Assembly (NCBI RefSeq): GCF_004362195.1
Contig: NZ_SNWG01000001.1
Coordinates: 1,364,001 to 1,428,000 of the forward strand
Length of the DNA: 64,000 bases
Direction: 5' to 3'
From: Microbacterium sp. BK668
GTDB lineage: Bacteria > Actinomycetota > Actinomycetes > Actinomycetales > Microbacteriaceae
Shown: positions 1 through 8,417 of the stretch, piece after piece
How positions within the stretch are numbered: the stretch's first letter is position 1
Layout: every line of letters starts with the position of its first letter
Translations under genes and position numbers: made by a program
Notes under the pieces: generated by a model
Databases searched by the model: none
The model's input: only the letters and a program-made list of their open reading frames with translations
Told to the model about the DNA's origin: nothing

Positions 1-6
1 GTCGTT

Positions 7-72
7 TCGTCTCGCTTCGCTCGCTCGACGACCGGGGGGCGTCTCGTCTCGCTTCGCTCGCTCGACGACCGG
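7..72. repeat. two copies of a GC-rich dispersed repeat
   Basis: A unit reading roughly CGTCTCGCTTCGCTCGCTCG followed by ACGACCGG occurs twice in a row here. A related inverted arm (GAGCGAGCGGAGCG) follows near position 101. The same motif family recurs at 4329-4420, where it forms a hairpin between two convergent genes. It is probably a dispersed intergenic repeat that can act as a transcription terminator for the minus-strand gene at 147-695. The window edge cuts off its left context. Confidence 0.5.
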
Positions 73-146
73 AGTAGCGGCTACGACTGCCCGGTCCCCG
101 AGCGAGCGGAGCGGGAGGAGGGGACGACCCCGGGCCGCCGAGCGAC

Positions 147-695
147 TCAACCCGCGCGGAACTCGCGGGCGAGCCCCTCGAGCACCTGCGCGTTCGGGAG
201 GGCGGCGAGAACCCTTCCCGGCACCGAGAGCTTGGCCCCGCGGATGCCGGCGCCCACGATGGCGGCGGGCAGTGCCGCGACACGGGCATCGACGAGGATC
301 ACCCAGTCCTCGGGGAGTCCGATCGGGGTGATGCCGCCGTACTCCATGCCGGTGAGTGCCACCGCGTCATCGATCGGCGCGAAGCTCGCGCGGCGCGCAC
401 CGAGGTGCTTGCGCACCACGCCGTTGACATCGGCGCGGGTCGTGCCGAGCACGAGGCACGCGGCATACGTCGTCACCTCGCCGCGCGTCCCGGCGACGAC
501 GATGCAGTTCGCGCCCTCGTCCATGCCGACGCCGTAGGCCGCACAGAACGCCGCCGTGTCGGCGAGCGACGCATCGATCGGCGTCACGCGAACCTCGGCC
601 GCCAGCGCGGGAGCCAGGCGCTCGAGTCCTTCCCGCACCGGCTCGGCGAGCAGCTCAGGGCGATCCAGGGCGGCGGAGAACGTCAACGACGGCAC
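147..695 (-). CDS. YbaK/EbsC-family aminoacyl-tRNA deacylase-like protein
   Basis: This 182-residue protein has the length and layout of single-domain YbaK/ProX proteins, which hydrolyse mischarged aminoacyl-tRNA in trans in the cytoplasm. Visible family features are the segment GANCIVVAG followed by YAACLVLGTTRADVNGVVRK around residues 62-95, with the basic VVRKHLGARRASFAP stretch, and the GMEYGGITPIGLPEDW segment near residues 117-132. No membrane segment or signal peptide is present. It stands alone; the nearest gene on the same strand ends upstream beyond a GC-rich repeat. The family is recognised with good confidence, but which tRNA or amino acid it edits cannot be read from the sequence. 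Confidence 0.8.
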   Translation of the reverse strand: MPSLTFSAALDRPELLAEPVREGLERLAPALAAEVRVTPIDASLADTAAFCAAYGVGMDEGANCIVVAGTRGEVTTYAACLVLGTTRADVNGVVRKHLGARRASFAPIDDAVALTGMEYGGITPIGLPEDWVILVDARVAALPAAIVGAGIRGAKLSVPGRVLAALPNAQVLEGLAREFRAG

Positions 696-757
696 GACTC
701 GACGCTACGGCACGCCTCGACCCTCGAGTCGAGGTCCCGCGTGCGAGTCGAGCGCTC

Positions 758-814
758 CGAGGCCCCGACTCGCCCCCGAGGCCCCGGCTCGCTCCCGAGG
801 CCTCGGCCCGCTCA
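758..814. repeat. 19-nt tandem repeat, three units
   Basis: Three consecutive 19-nt units begin CGAGGCC and follow the pattern CGAGGCCCCGACTCGCCCC with a few changes. They lie in the 132-bp gap between the YbaK-like gene and the end of the amidase gene. No coding potential or obvious regulatory role is visible. Confidence 0.5.
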
Positions 815-827
815 ACGCCGGCGGCGC

Positions 828-2549
828 TCAGCCGTGGAGCCTGGGCGTGCGCGGCGGCTCGGTGCGCCGCGCGCCGGTGGCCTCGAACGCGGCGGCGAGC
901 CGCAGCAGCGCCGTGTCGTCGTACGCCCGTCCGGCGAAGGTCAGGCCCACCGGCATCCCGATGTCGGCCATCGTCCCCATGGGCACCGTGACCGTCGGGA
1001 TGCCGAGGTGCCGGATCGCGAGGTTGCCGTTGGCGACCCACACCCCGTTGCGCCAGCCGAGATCTGCGGATGCCTCGACCCGGTCCATGTCGGCGGGCCC
1101 GACGTCGGCCACCGCCGGGAAGACGACGGCGTCGAGGCCGAGGCCGTCCATCCACTCCTCGAGGTCGACGCGCCGCGTCTTCTCGAGGCCGTGCAGACCC
1201 TCCTCGAGCTCGGGCATGTCGCTCCACGGCGACGCGCCCGCGTGGGTGCGCACCCACGCGGGGTACTCCGCGATGTCGTCGTCGAAGCCGGTGTAGCGAT
1301 CGAGCTCCGCTCCGGGCGGGCGCGGGAAGATCCGGGCGCCGTCCACGTCGGCGAGCGTCGAGAGGCCGGGGTCGCCGTTCGCCGCGAGGAAGTCCTCCCA
1401 CGACCATGCGGACAGGTCGACGATCTCGCGCTTCAGGTACTCCGGTGTCACGAAGCCGCGCGTCGAGATCGTCGGCGCTCCCGCCCGGTCGCTCTCGTAG
1501 TTGGAGACGACGGGGAAGTCGACCTCGACGACGGTGGCGCCGGCGGCCTCCAGGTCGCGTTGCGCCGCCTGCCACAGCACGATGACGGAGTCCCGCGTCT
1601 GGATGCGCTCGCCGGTCGGCCCGCCGATGCCCGTGCCGGTTCCCGCGTCGGGATCGGCGTTTATGTACATGCGGGGGATGCCGATGCGGCGGCCGGAGAG
1701 GACGGCGGCGGCGGCCGAGGCATCCGTCACCGCGAGAGCGGGGTACGACGCGGGCCGCACGTCGGAGGCGGCCGGCAATCCGATCCACGGCTGCGCGCGC
1801 CAGAAGTCGCCGCGTGTCTCGTCGTCGTCGGCGACGATGACGTCGAGGACTTCGAGCAGGTCGGCCATCGTCCGCGTCTGCGGGACCACGACGTCCATCG
1901 TGGGGACGAGCGGCCAGTTGCCGCGGGTCGAGACGACGCCGCGCGAGGGCGTGTACGCGCACAGGGCGTTGTTGGTCGCGGGGCCGCGGCCGCTCGACCA
2001 CGTCTCCTCGCCGAGACCGAAGGCGGCGAAGCTCGCCGCCGTCGCCGTGCCCGAGCCGTTCGACGACCCGGACGCGAACGGGGCGGTCAGCCAGTCGGCG
2101 CTGTACGGGCTCTCGGCGCGGCCGTACACGCCGCGCTGCATGCCGCCGTTGGCCATCGGCGGCATGTTCGTCAGGCCGAGGCAGATCGCCCCGCCCGCGC
2201 GCAGCCGCTCGATCGTGAAGGCGTCGCGCTGCGCGACGAGGTCGGCGAACGCGGGGCTGCCCGCGGCTGCGGTGAGGCCCCTCACGAGGTACGAGTCCTT
2301 CGCCGTGTACGGGATCCCGTCGAGAGGACCGAGCGTCTCGCCGCGTGCGCGGCGGGAATCGGATGCTGTGGCCTCCGCCACGGCGTCGGGGTTGCGCACG
2401 ACCACGGCGTTGAGTGCCGTGTCGGTGTCGGGCCCGTCATAAGCGTCGATCCGGGCGAGGTAGGCCTGCACGAGCTCCACGGCGGTCGTCCGGCCCGATT
2501 CGAGCGCGGCGCGCAGGTCGGCGATGGATGCCTCGACGACGTCGATCAC
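828..2549 (-). CDS. amidase-signature family hydrolase
   Basis: This 573-residue protein belongs to the amidase signature family, which hydrolyses amide or ureido bonds with a Ser-cisSer-Lys triad. The likely lysine is in GIPYTAKDSY (Lys84), the cis-serine is in the GSSNGSG segment (residues 161-167), and the nucleophile serine is in ETWSSGRGPA (about Ser186). The last motif departs from the usual GGSIR pattern. No signal peptide is present, so it should be cytoplasmic. I chose the GTG start at 2549 because it overlaps the stop of the upstream agmatine deiminase gene (GTGA junction). This coupling suggests that it acts on the deiminase product N-carbamoylputrescine or on a related compound, but that is inference. 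Confidence 0.85.
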   Translation of the reverse strand: MIDVVEASIADLRAALESGRTTAVELVQAYLARIDAYDGPDTDTALNAVVVRNPDAVAEATASDSRRARGETLGPLDGIPYTAKDSYLVRGLTAAAGSPAFADLVAQRDAFTIERLRAGGAICLGLTNMPPMANGGMQRGVYGRAESPYSADWLTAPFASGSSNGSGTATAASFAAFGLGEETWSSGRGPATNNALCAYTPSRGVVSTRGNWPLVPTMDVVVPQTRTMADLLEVLDVIVADDDETRGDFWRAQPWIGLPAASDVRPASYPALAVTDASAAAAVLSGRRIGIPRMYINADPDAGTGTGIGGPTGERIQTRDSVIVLWQAAQRDLEAAGATVVEVDFPVVSNYESDRAGAPTISTRGFVTPEYLKREIVDLSAWSWEDFLAANGDPGLSTLADVDGARIFPRPPGAELDRYTGFDDDIAEYPAWVRTHAGASPWSDMPELEEGLHGLEKTRRVDLEEWMDGLGLDAVVFPAVADVGPADMDRVEASADLGWRNGVWVANGNLAIRHLGIPTVTVPMGTMADIGMPVGLTFAGRAYDDTALLRLAAAFEATGARRTEPPRTPRLHG

Positions 2550-3580
2550 GACGCCACCGCCGGCTGCTGCTGCGTGATGCAGTGGATGCCGCCGCCGCGG
2601 TCGAAGATCGGACGCGCGTCGACTGTCACGACGCGCCGGCCCGGATAGGCGTCTGCGAGGATCTCGCGGGCCGCGGCATCCGCCTTCTCCTCGCCGAAGC
2701 CGCACGCGATGACGCCGTCGTTGACGACGAGGTGGTTGACGTAGCTCCAGTCCACGAAGCCCTCGGAGTCCTTCAGCGTCTCGGGCGCCGGGAGGTCGAC
2801 GATCTCGAATCGGCGTCCCGCGGCATCCGTCTGCTGCTCGAGAAGCGCCCGCAGGTCCCGCGTGACCTCGAAGTCGGGGTGCGCGGGGTCGTTCTGGCGG
2901 TGCAGCAGCAGACGCCCGGGCGAGACGATCGTCGCGACGATGTCGACGTGCCCGTTCGTGCCGAAGTCGTCGTAGTCGCGCGTCAGACCGCGCGGGAGCC
3001 ACACGAAGGCCGTTGCTCCGATCGTGCGGGAGAGCTCGGCCTCGACGCGCGCCTTGTCGGCGAAGCGGTTGCGGCGCGGGTCGAGCTGCACGGTCTCGGT
3101 GAGCAGCACGGTGCCCTCGCCGTCGACGTGGATGCCGCCTCCCTCGTTGACCAGGAGCGAGCTCACGACCTCGGCGCCTGCCGCGTCGCCGGCGATTCGG
3201 CCCAGCTCGGCGGAGAGCCGCCACTCCGCCCAGTCCGGCGCCCCCCAGCCGTTGAAGGTCCAGTCGACGGCTCCCAGGACGCCGGGCCGCGCGCCGTCGA
3301 CGACGAAGGTGGGGCCTACGTCCCGCATCCAGAACTCGTCGAGCGGCGCCTCGAGGATCTCGACGTCCGAGCCGAGCATCCGTCGGGCCCGGACCGTCTC
3401 GGACGGATCCACGACCATCGTCAGCGGCTCGAACTCGGCCACCGCGTTCGCGACGGCGGTCCATGCCGCGTAGCCCTCCTCGCGGAGGACGTCGGTGTCG
3501 CCGAGGGTGATGCCCTCGCGCGGGAACGCCATCCAGGTGCGTTCGTGCCGATCCGTCTCGGCGGGCATGCGCCAGCTCAT
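2546..3580 (-). CDS. aguA: agmatine deiminase (peptidyl-arginine deiminase family)
   Basis: This 344-residue protein matches agmatine deiminases, which convert agmatine to N-carbamoylputrescine and ammonia. Family landmarks are the N-terminal PAETDRHERTWMAFP, EGGGIHVDGEGT, NGHVD, and the C-terminal GGGIHCITQQQP containing the catalytic cysteine (Cys334). The length is normal for bacterial AguA. It is the first gene of a two-gene operon with the amidase and is divergent from a TetR-type regulator, with a perfect inverted repeat in the shared intergenic region. Control by agmatine or a related amine through that regulator is a reasonable inference. Confidence 0.9.
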   Translation of the reverse strand: MSWRMPAETDRHERTWMAFPREGITLGDTDVLREEGYAAWTAVANAVAEFEPLTMVVDPSETVRARRMLGSDVEILEAPLDEFWMRDVGPTFVVDGARPGVLGAVDWTFNGWGAPDWAEWRLSAELGRIAGDAAGAEVVSSLLVNEGGGIHVDGEGTVLLTETVQLDPRRNRFADKARVEAELSRTIGATAFVWLPRGLTRDYDDFGTNGHVDIVATIVSPGRLLLHRQNDPAHPDFEVTRDLRALLEQQTDAAGRRFEIVDLPAPETLKDSEGFVDWSYVNHLVVNDGVIACGFGEEKADAAAREILADAYPGRRVVTVDARPIFDRGGGIHCITQQQPAVAS

Positions 3581-3625
3581 GCCGGCACCTCCGTTTTCGT
3601 GTTGCGTCAGTCGGGAAGGAGGGTA

Positions 3626-3647
3626 TTGTTGATCAGACGATCAACAA
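3626..3647. promoter_or_regulatory. operator-like perfect inverted repeat between aguA and the TetR gene
   Basis: Two perfect 9-bp arms, TTGTTGATC and GATCAACAA, are separated by 4 nt (AGAC). They lie 46 bp upstream of the aguA start and 32 bp upstream of the chosen tetR start. The size, symmetry and position are typical of a TetR-family operator controlling both divergent transcripts. Confidence 0.75.
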
Positions 3648-3678
3648 CGTGATCGAAGATAGCCAGCCAGGGGTTCGG

Positions 3679-4329
3679 ATGTCAAGCAGTCCGCGACGGA
3701 AGACAGCTCGCAAGTCGCCGCAGGAGCGCGCGGAAGAGATCGCTTCGGCCGCGCGCGACCTCGCGCTGGCGGAGGGGCTTTCGTCCGTGACCCTCCGGGC
3801 CGTCGCCGGCCGCGTGGGGGTCGCCCCCGCCCTCGTCGCCCACTACGAGCCCAACATGGACGCGCTCGTCGCCGCGTCGTTCTGCGCCGTCGTGTCGGCG
3901 GAGCTCGGTGAGATCCGCGCCGCGATCACCGCCGCTGCGACCCCCACCGAGTCGCTCGCCGCGCTGCTGCGGACCCTCCTCGACGGCACCCGCGACGACG
4001 TCACCGTCGTGTGGGTCGAGGCCTGGGCGATGGGTCGCCGCAACGAGACGCTCGCCGAGGCGGTCCGCGCCGAGATGGACGCGTGGCAGTCGGTCGTGCA
4101 GGACGTGGTCGAGTCCGGCATCGCCTCGGGCGAGTTCGAGACGACGGATGCCGCGGCCTCCGCCGATGTCGCGTGGCAGCTGCTCGGCATGATCGACGGG
4201 CTGAACGCCCAGGCACTCGTCCGCTGGAACGACGAGCGGTCCCGCGGGTCGGTGCTCCACCGGGCCGTGGAGGGGATGCTCGGGCTCGACCGGTTCGCTC
4301 TCGACGGGGTCGCCGCTTCCGGTCGCTGA
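3679..4329 (+). CDS. TetR-family transcriptional regulator
   Basis: This 216-residue protein has an N-terminal TetR helix-turn-helix (ERAEEIASAARDLALAEG, then VTLRAVAGRVGVAPALVAHYEPN) followed by an all-helical ligand domain. The start at ATG 3679 (MSSSPRRK) is preferred because GGGG lies a few bases upstream. A GTG at 3649 would give ten more residues and would begin directly next to the operator, which is less likely. It is divergent from aguA-amidase and probably represses that operon and itself through the 22-bp inverted repeat. The fold resembles BetI-like regulators. The ligand is unknown; agmatine or a polyamine derivative is a guess from the neighbour. Confidence 0.85.
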   Translation: MSSSPRRKTARKSPQERAEEIASAARDLALAEGLSSVTLRAVAGRVGVAPALVAHYEPNMDALVAASFCAVVSAELGEIRAAITAAATPTESLAALLRTLLDGTRDDVTVVWVEAWAMGRRNETLAEAVRAEMDAWQSVVQDVVESGIASGEFETTDAAASADVAWQLLGMIDGLNAQALVRWNDERSRGSVLHRAVEGMLGLDRFALDGVAASGR

Positions 4330-4402
4330 GCGAGCGCAGCGAGACGAGACGGGTCCGGGGCGTCCCGCAAGCCCGGCGCGTTTCGTCTCGGTCGCTTCGC
4401 TC
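4329..4402. terminator. GC-rich hairpin between convergent genes
   Basis: The arms GAGCGAGCGCAGCGAGACGA (4329 onward) and CGTTTCGTCTCGGTCGCTTC (4379 onward) are largely complementary. They lie between the stop of the TetR gene and the stop of the convergent transglutaminase gene. The element belongs to the same repeat family as 7-72 and probably terminates both transcripts. Confidence 0.5.
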
Positions 4403-4429
4403 CCTCGCTCGACGACCGAGGGCTGTGCG

Positions 4430-5308
4430 TCAGCCGACGGGCGCGACGTCGACGTTCACCTGCAGCGTCGACTTCTTCGACTTCGTGAAGATGACGCCGC
4501 GGACCGGCGACACGTCGCCGTAGTCGCGTCCCCAGGCGACGGTGACGTAGCGCTCGTTGGCCCACTGGTCGTTCGTCGGGTCGATCGCGAGCCAGTCCGA
4601 CGATCCGGGCATCCACACGGCGAGCCACGCGTGCGAGGCATCCGCCCCGACCACCCGCTCCTTGCCGGGCGGGGGCTGCGTCGCGAGATAGCCGCTGACG
4701 TAACGGGCGGCGATGCCGTGGCTGCGCAGGCACGCCAGCGCGAGGTGCGCGAAGTCCTGGCAGACGCCGGCGCGCTTGCGCAGCACTTCGGCGACGGTGG
4801 AGGTGACGGTCGTCGCGGTGCTGTCGTAGTCGAAGTCTGCGTGGATCCGGCGCATCAGGTCGGTCGCCGCCTCGCCGATGGGGCGTCCGCGGGAGAGGGA
4901 TGCCGCGGCGTACTCCGCCACGCCCTCGGCGTGGACGGCTCGCGGCGACTCGAGGGCGAACTCGACGGCGGCCCAGGCATCCGGATCATCCCTGTTCACG
5001 AGCGGACGGGCCCGCTCCCACGGCACCGCGAGGGCGTCCTCGTCATACCGGGGCTGGACGACCGCCACGTCGCTGCGCGACTCGATGACGAGCTCGCGGT
5101 GGGCGTCGGTGACCTGGAAGTACGTCACGGCGTTGCCGTAGCTGTCGGTGTCGCGATGGAGGTCGAGGGGGAGCGGGTCCACGGCCACGCTCGCGGAGGC
5201 GACCTCCTGCCACGGCAGCGACCGGGGGAGGAGGTGGTAGATGCCGCGGCTGTCGCGCACGGGCGAGCTGTACGTGTAGGCGGTGCGATGCGAGACGACG
5301 TACCTCAT
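4430..5308 (-). CDS. transglutaminase-like cysteine peptidase family protein
   Basis: This 292-residue protein has an N-terminal beta domain (MRYVVSHRTAYTYSSPV) and a C-terminal transglutaminase-like core. The catalytic triad is visible: Cys183 in RAGVCQDFAHLAL, His226 in ADASHAWLAVW and Asp243 in LAIDPTND. The start ATG at 5308 overlaps the stop of the upstream ATP-grasp/alpha-E gene (ATGA). This pairing of transglutaminase, circularly permuted ATP-grasp and alpha-E is widespread in bacteria and has been proposed, from genome context, to make or process a small peptide or tag. The substrate is not known. No signal peptide is present. Confidence 0.88.
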   Translation of the reverse strand: MRYVVSHRTAYTYSSPVRDSRGIYHLLPRSLPWQEVASASVAVDPLPLDLHRDTDSYGNAVTYFQVTDAHRELVIESRSDVAVVQPRYDEDALAVPWERARPLVNRDDPDAWAAVEFALESPRAVHAEGVAEYAAASLSRGRPIGEAATDLMRRIHADFDYDSTATTVTSTVAEVLRKRAGVCQDFAHLALACLRSHGIAARYVSGYLATQPPPGKERVVGADASHAWLAVWMPGSSDWLAIDPTNDQWANERYVTVAWGRDYGDVSPVRGVIFTKSKKSTLQVNVDVAPVG

Positions 5309-7815
5309 GGTCTCCTCGCCTGGACCTCGATGACAGACATGGTCGAGAGCGTCTGCGGCTCGGGACCGCTCGCGAAATGGACGTCGCCGACCGAGTCGGC
5401 GAGCTGCATGAGCTGCGTCCGGGTGCTGTCGAAGTACCGCTGCAAGCGGGGACGGCGGGAGCCCGACGGCGTTGCGAGCGCGGCGAGATCGAGGTTCTCC
5501 AGTGCCGTCTCGAGGTGCTCGAGCAGCCGCTCCGGTCGGGTGGATCCCGTCGAAGCGGGCATCGCGGCGAGGTGCGCGCGCAGCTCGCGGAAGGCGAAGG
5601 CGAGCGAACGCGGGTTGTCGCGATCGACGAGGAGAAGCTCGAGCACCCCGCTCGTGCGCACGTTGCCGCGGTAGCGGCGACGGAACGTGACCGAGCTTTC
5701 GGCGGCGGTGAGGACCGCCTCGAGCACGTCGCGGTCGGCCTTCGTGCCGTGGCGGTCCGTCGTCGTCGCGCCCAGCAGCGTGCACAGCTGCAGACCCCGC
5801 TCGAGGTACCGGCCGGCTTCGATCATGTGCCAGCCGGGATCCCGGATCATCGACGCCGTGACGCCGTGGAGCGACAGCACCGCCGTGAGCAGTCGCCCGG
5901 CGGACTCCGTGATGCGATGTGCGCGCTCGGAGGTGCGCAGGGCCCGCTCGGCACGGTCGGTGTGCGCGAAGACGCGCCACGTGTCGGCGGACATCTGATC
6001 GCGGACGCCCTCGAGCGCGTCGCGCAGCCGATCGAGGGCCTGCGCCGCCGAGCCGCGGCGGTCGCCATCGAGCAGGAGCGACCGGAACTCCTCTTCGGGG
6101 TCGGCCGAACGCCGCCCCGCGAGGCGCTGCAGCACGTTGAGCAGCGCCCGCGCCGGGATGCCCTGCTCGGACTCGACGGGGGCGGTCAGCTCCTCCAGGT
6201 GGGCGTCGGCGGTGAGGAGGATCCGCAGGAGGTCTTCCGCCCGCTCGGCGTACCGCCCGGCCCAGAACATGTCCTCGAGGGCTCGCGGCGCGAGGGCGGG
6301 TATGCTCGGCCGGAAGTCCAGAGGCGCCACGTCGACGAGTCCCTGGTCAGGATCGTCGGGGGCGCCCTTGACGACCCACACGTCCTTCGTGACCGGGGAT
6401 GCCGAGGCCGCCGTCATGACGGTGGCGAGTCCCCCGAGGAGCGGCCGGAACGCCTGGCGGTACCGCACGGTGAACGCCCGCATCACGACGGGGTGGGCAT
6501 CCGCCCGGCCCGACGACCACACCGGCGCCTGCGAGAGCGGGAGGCGCTCCTGCCCGACGAAGCGGTACGGGGCCGCGAGGATCTGCGCGCGCAGCTCGGC
6601 GGCCTCCACACCCGCGTGCGCGCGCCGCGACTCGTCGATGCTCCGGACGACGAACTCGTCGTCGCTGGATCCGAGGCGGTCGAGCAGGACGCCGAGGCCG
6701 TCGGAGTCGCCGCCCCACCAGGTCGGCACGCCGGGAAGGCGCAGCTGCTCGCCGAGCAGGGCGTCGCAGACGGCCGGCATGAAGGGCAGCAGGGCGGGGT
6801 TCTCGAGCACCCCGGCACCGAGGCCGTTGACGACGCGCACCCGGCCGCGCCGGACCGCCTCGGTGAGCCCCGCGACCCCGAGCCGCGAGTTCCCGCGGAG
6901 CTCGAGCGGGTCGCACCAGTCGGCGTCGACGCGGCGCAGGATGACGTCGACCCGCTCGGTGGGTCCGTTCTTCGGCCACCCGGGCGGCTTGATCCAGATC
7001 CATCCGCCGCGCACGGTGAGGTCGCTCGCCTGGACGAGCGGGAAGCCGAGCGTACTCGCGAGGAACGCCTGGTCGTACGCCGTCTCGGAGTGTGTTCCCG
7101 GCGAGAGAACGACGACGCGCGGGTCGCCGACCCCGTCGGGCGCGGCGTTGAGGAGCGCCGAGCGCAGGGCCGCGAAATACGGTTCCATGCGGTGCAGGTC
7201 GCTCTCCTGGTAGAGGTCGGGCATCACCTGCGCGAGCACCCTGCGGTTCTCCATCGCGTAGCCGAGCCCGGACGGCGCCTGAACGCGGTCCGCGAGCACG
7301 TGCCATTCGCCCTCCGCGTCGCGCCCGAGGTCGGTGGCCGACAGGAGCAGCGGCTGCGGATCGTGCGCGCTGGGGCGGACGAGGGGCCGCAGGTACCCGG
7401 CGTGCCCGAACACCGCGGCCGAGGGTACGATCCGCTCGCGCAGCACCCTCTGCTCGCCGTACAGGTCGACCAGCAGCGCGTTGAGCAGCTCGGCCCGCTG
7501 GGCGAGGCCGACCTCGAGCCTGCTCCAGCTCGCGGCCTCCATGACGAGCGGCACCGGGTCGAGCTGCCACGGCTGGGCGGCCGATCCGCGGGGGACGTAG
7601 GTGACACCCCGGTCGGCGAGGAAACGCGAGATCTCCGACCCCACCCGCTTGAGCTCTTCGGGGGTGAGACCCAGCGCGACCTCGGCCAGGCCCTTCCATG
7701 CGGGCCGGAGAGACCCGTCCGGCGCGACGACCTCGTCGTAGCGCGCGCCGCCGGGCTCGCCGATCGGCAGCGTGGGCTGCGCGAGGGTCGTCGCGTAGTC
7801 GCGGAGCACCGTCAC
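5305..7815 (-). CDS. circularly permuted ATP-grasp / alpha-E fusion protein
   Basis: This 836-residue protein joins two modules that are often separate genes. Residues from about 25 to 480 form a circularly permuted ATP-grasp (DUF404/DUF407 type), with landmarks FGHAGYLRP, YAMENRRVLAQVMPDLY, VVVLSPGTHSETAYDQAFLA and VNGLGAGVLENPALLPFMPA. Residues from about 505 to 830 form a helical alpha-E domain (APRALEDMFWAGRYAERAEDLLR, later WHMIEAGRYLERGLQ). ATP-grasp enzymes of this kind are thought to form amide bonds. It lies directly upstream of, and is translationally coupled to, the transglutaminase gene. The fused form supports a single functional unit. The product and its role remain unknown. Confidence 0.88.
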   Translation of the reverse strand: MTVLRDYATTLAQPTLPIGEPGGARYDEVVAPDGSLRPAWKGLAEVALGLTPEELKRVGSEISRFLADRGVTYVPRGSAAQPWQLDPVPLVMEAASWSRLEVGLAQRAELLNALLVDLYGEQRVLRERIVPSAAVFGHAGYLRPLVRPSAHDPQPLLLSATDLGRDAEGEWHVLADRVQAPSGLGYAMENRRVLAQVMPDLYQESDLHRMEPYFAALRSALLNAAPDGVGDPRVVVLSPGTHSETAYDQAFLASTLGFPLVQASDLTVRGGWIWIKPPGWPKNGPTERVDVILRRVDADWCDPLELRGNSRLGVAGLTEAVRRGRVRVVNGLGAGVLENPALLPFMPAVCDALLGEQLRLPGVPTWWGGDSDGLGVLLDRLGSSDDEFVVRSIDESRRAHAGVEAAELRAQILAAPYRFVGQERLPLSQAPVWSSGRADAHPVVMRAFTVRYRQAFRPLLGGLATVMTAASASPVTKDVWVVKGAPDDPDQGLVDVAPLDFRPSIPALAPRALEDMFWAGRYAERAEDLLRILLTADAHLEELTAPVESEQGIPARALLNVLQRLAGRRSADPEEEFRSLLLDGDRRGSAAQALDRLRDALEGVRDQMSADTWRVFAHTDRAERALRTSERAHRITESAGRLLTAVLSLHGVTASMIRDPGWHMIEAGRYLERGLQLCTLLGATTTDRHGTKADRDVLEAVLTAAESSVTFRRRYRGNVRTSGVLELLLVDRDNPRSLAFAFRELRAHLAAMPASTGSTRPERLLEHLETALENLDLAALATPSGSRRPRLQRYFDSTRTQLMQLADSVGDVHFASGPEPQTLSTMSVIEVQARRP

Positions 7816-7949
7816 AGCTGGGGAACCCTCCGCCGGTCCTGGACCCGGAATCTGGTCGGCATCCGCCGCGCGCCGGGCCGATCGCGCAGTGCCGAGAACA
7901 CGACGCTACCGGACCGGCGAGAGTGCAGGCGGCGTCGCGACGGAGGCGC

Positions 7950-8348
7950 TCACCCCCGCGATGCGGCGACGCGCGCGCGGCGCTCGGCCGTCGCCCTGCG
8001 AAAGGAGGCGTTGGCCGACGGCGTGTACAAGAGGACGAGCCCGAACGCCGCGAGCACCGCCGAGGTGATCGCCGGGGTGGCCAGCAGGCGCAGATCGACG
8101 ACCGCGAGCCCGACGACAGCGATCTCGACGGCGAAGACGAGCGTCACGATCACGCGAGAACTCGCGCGGGCGCGGAAGATGCCGAGGCACACGGGAAACG
8201 TGACGAGGCCGATGAGCACATGGGTCCAGCCCGTGAGCGGCCGCGTGCCGGCGACGAGCATCAGCGCGCCCGCGAAGAGCTGGAGGATCCCCGAGATCCA
8301 GGCGAGGACGCCGACGAGGACGACGCCGCCTGCCGCTCTCGTGCGCAT
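7950..8348 (-). CDS. small four-helix membrane protein (DUF7144-like)
   Basis: This 132-residue protein has four hydrophobic segments: VVLVGVLAWISGILQLFAGALMLV, THVLIGLVTFPVCLGIF, VIVTLVFAVEIAVVGLAVV and PAITSAVLAAFGLVLLYTP. A basic C-terminal tail rich in Arg and Ala follows (from about residue 113). The pattern resembles the DUF7144 family of actinobacterial membrane proteins, whose function is unknown. The ATG at 8348 is the only start giving a complete first helix. It is a single gene between the ATP-grasp operon and another membrane protein on the same strand. Confidence 0.75.
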   Translation of the reverse strand: MRTRAAGGVVLVGVLAWISGILQLFAGALMLVAGTRPLTGWTHVLIGLVTFPVCLGIFRARASSRVIVTLVFAVEIAVVGLAVVDLRLLATPAITSAVLAAFGLVLLYTPSANASFRRATAERRARVAASRG

Positions 8349-8417
8349 CGCGGCCCCCAGACGGTTCGAAGACGATGCCGGAAGGCTACTCGCCGGGGAA
8401 CGCGATGTCTCGGTGCG

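Noticed and set aside
3649..3678. Upstream GTG start for the TetR gene
   Set aside because: It would begin 2 bp from the operator with no ribosome site; ATG 3679 has GGGG upstream and starts near the usual TetR N terminus.
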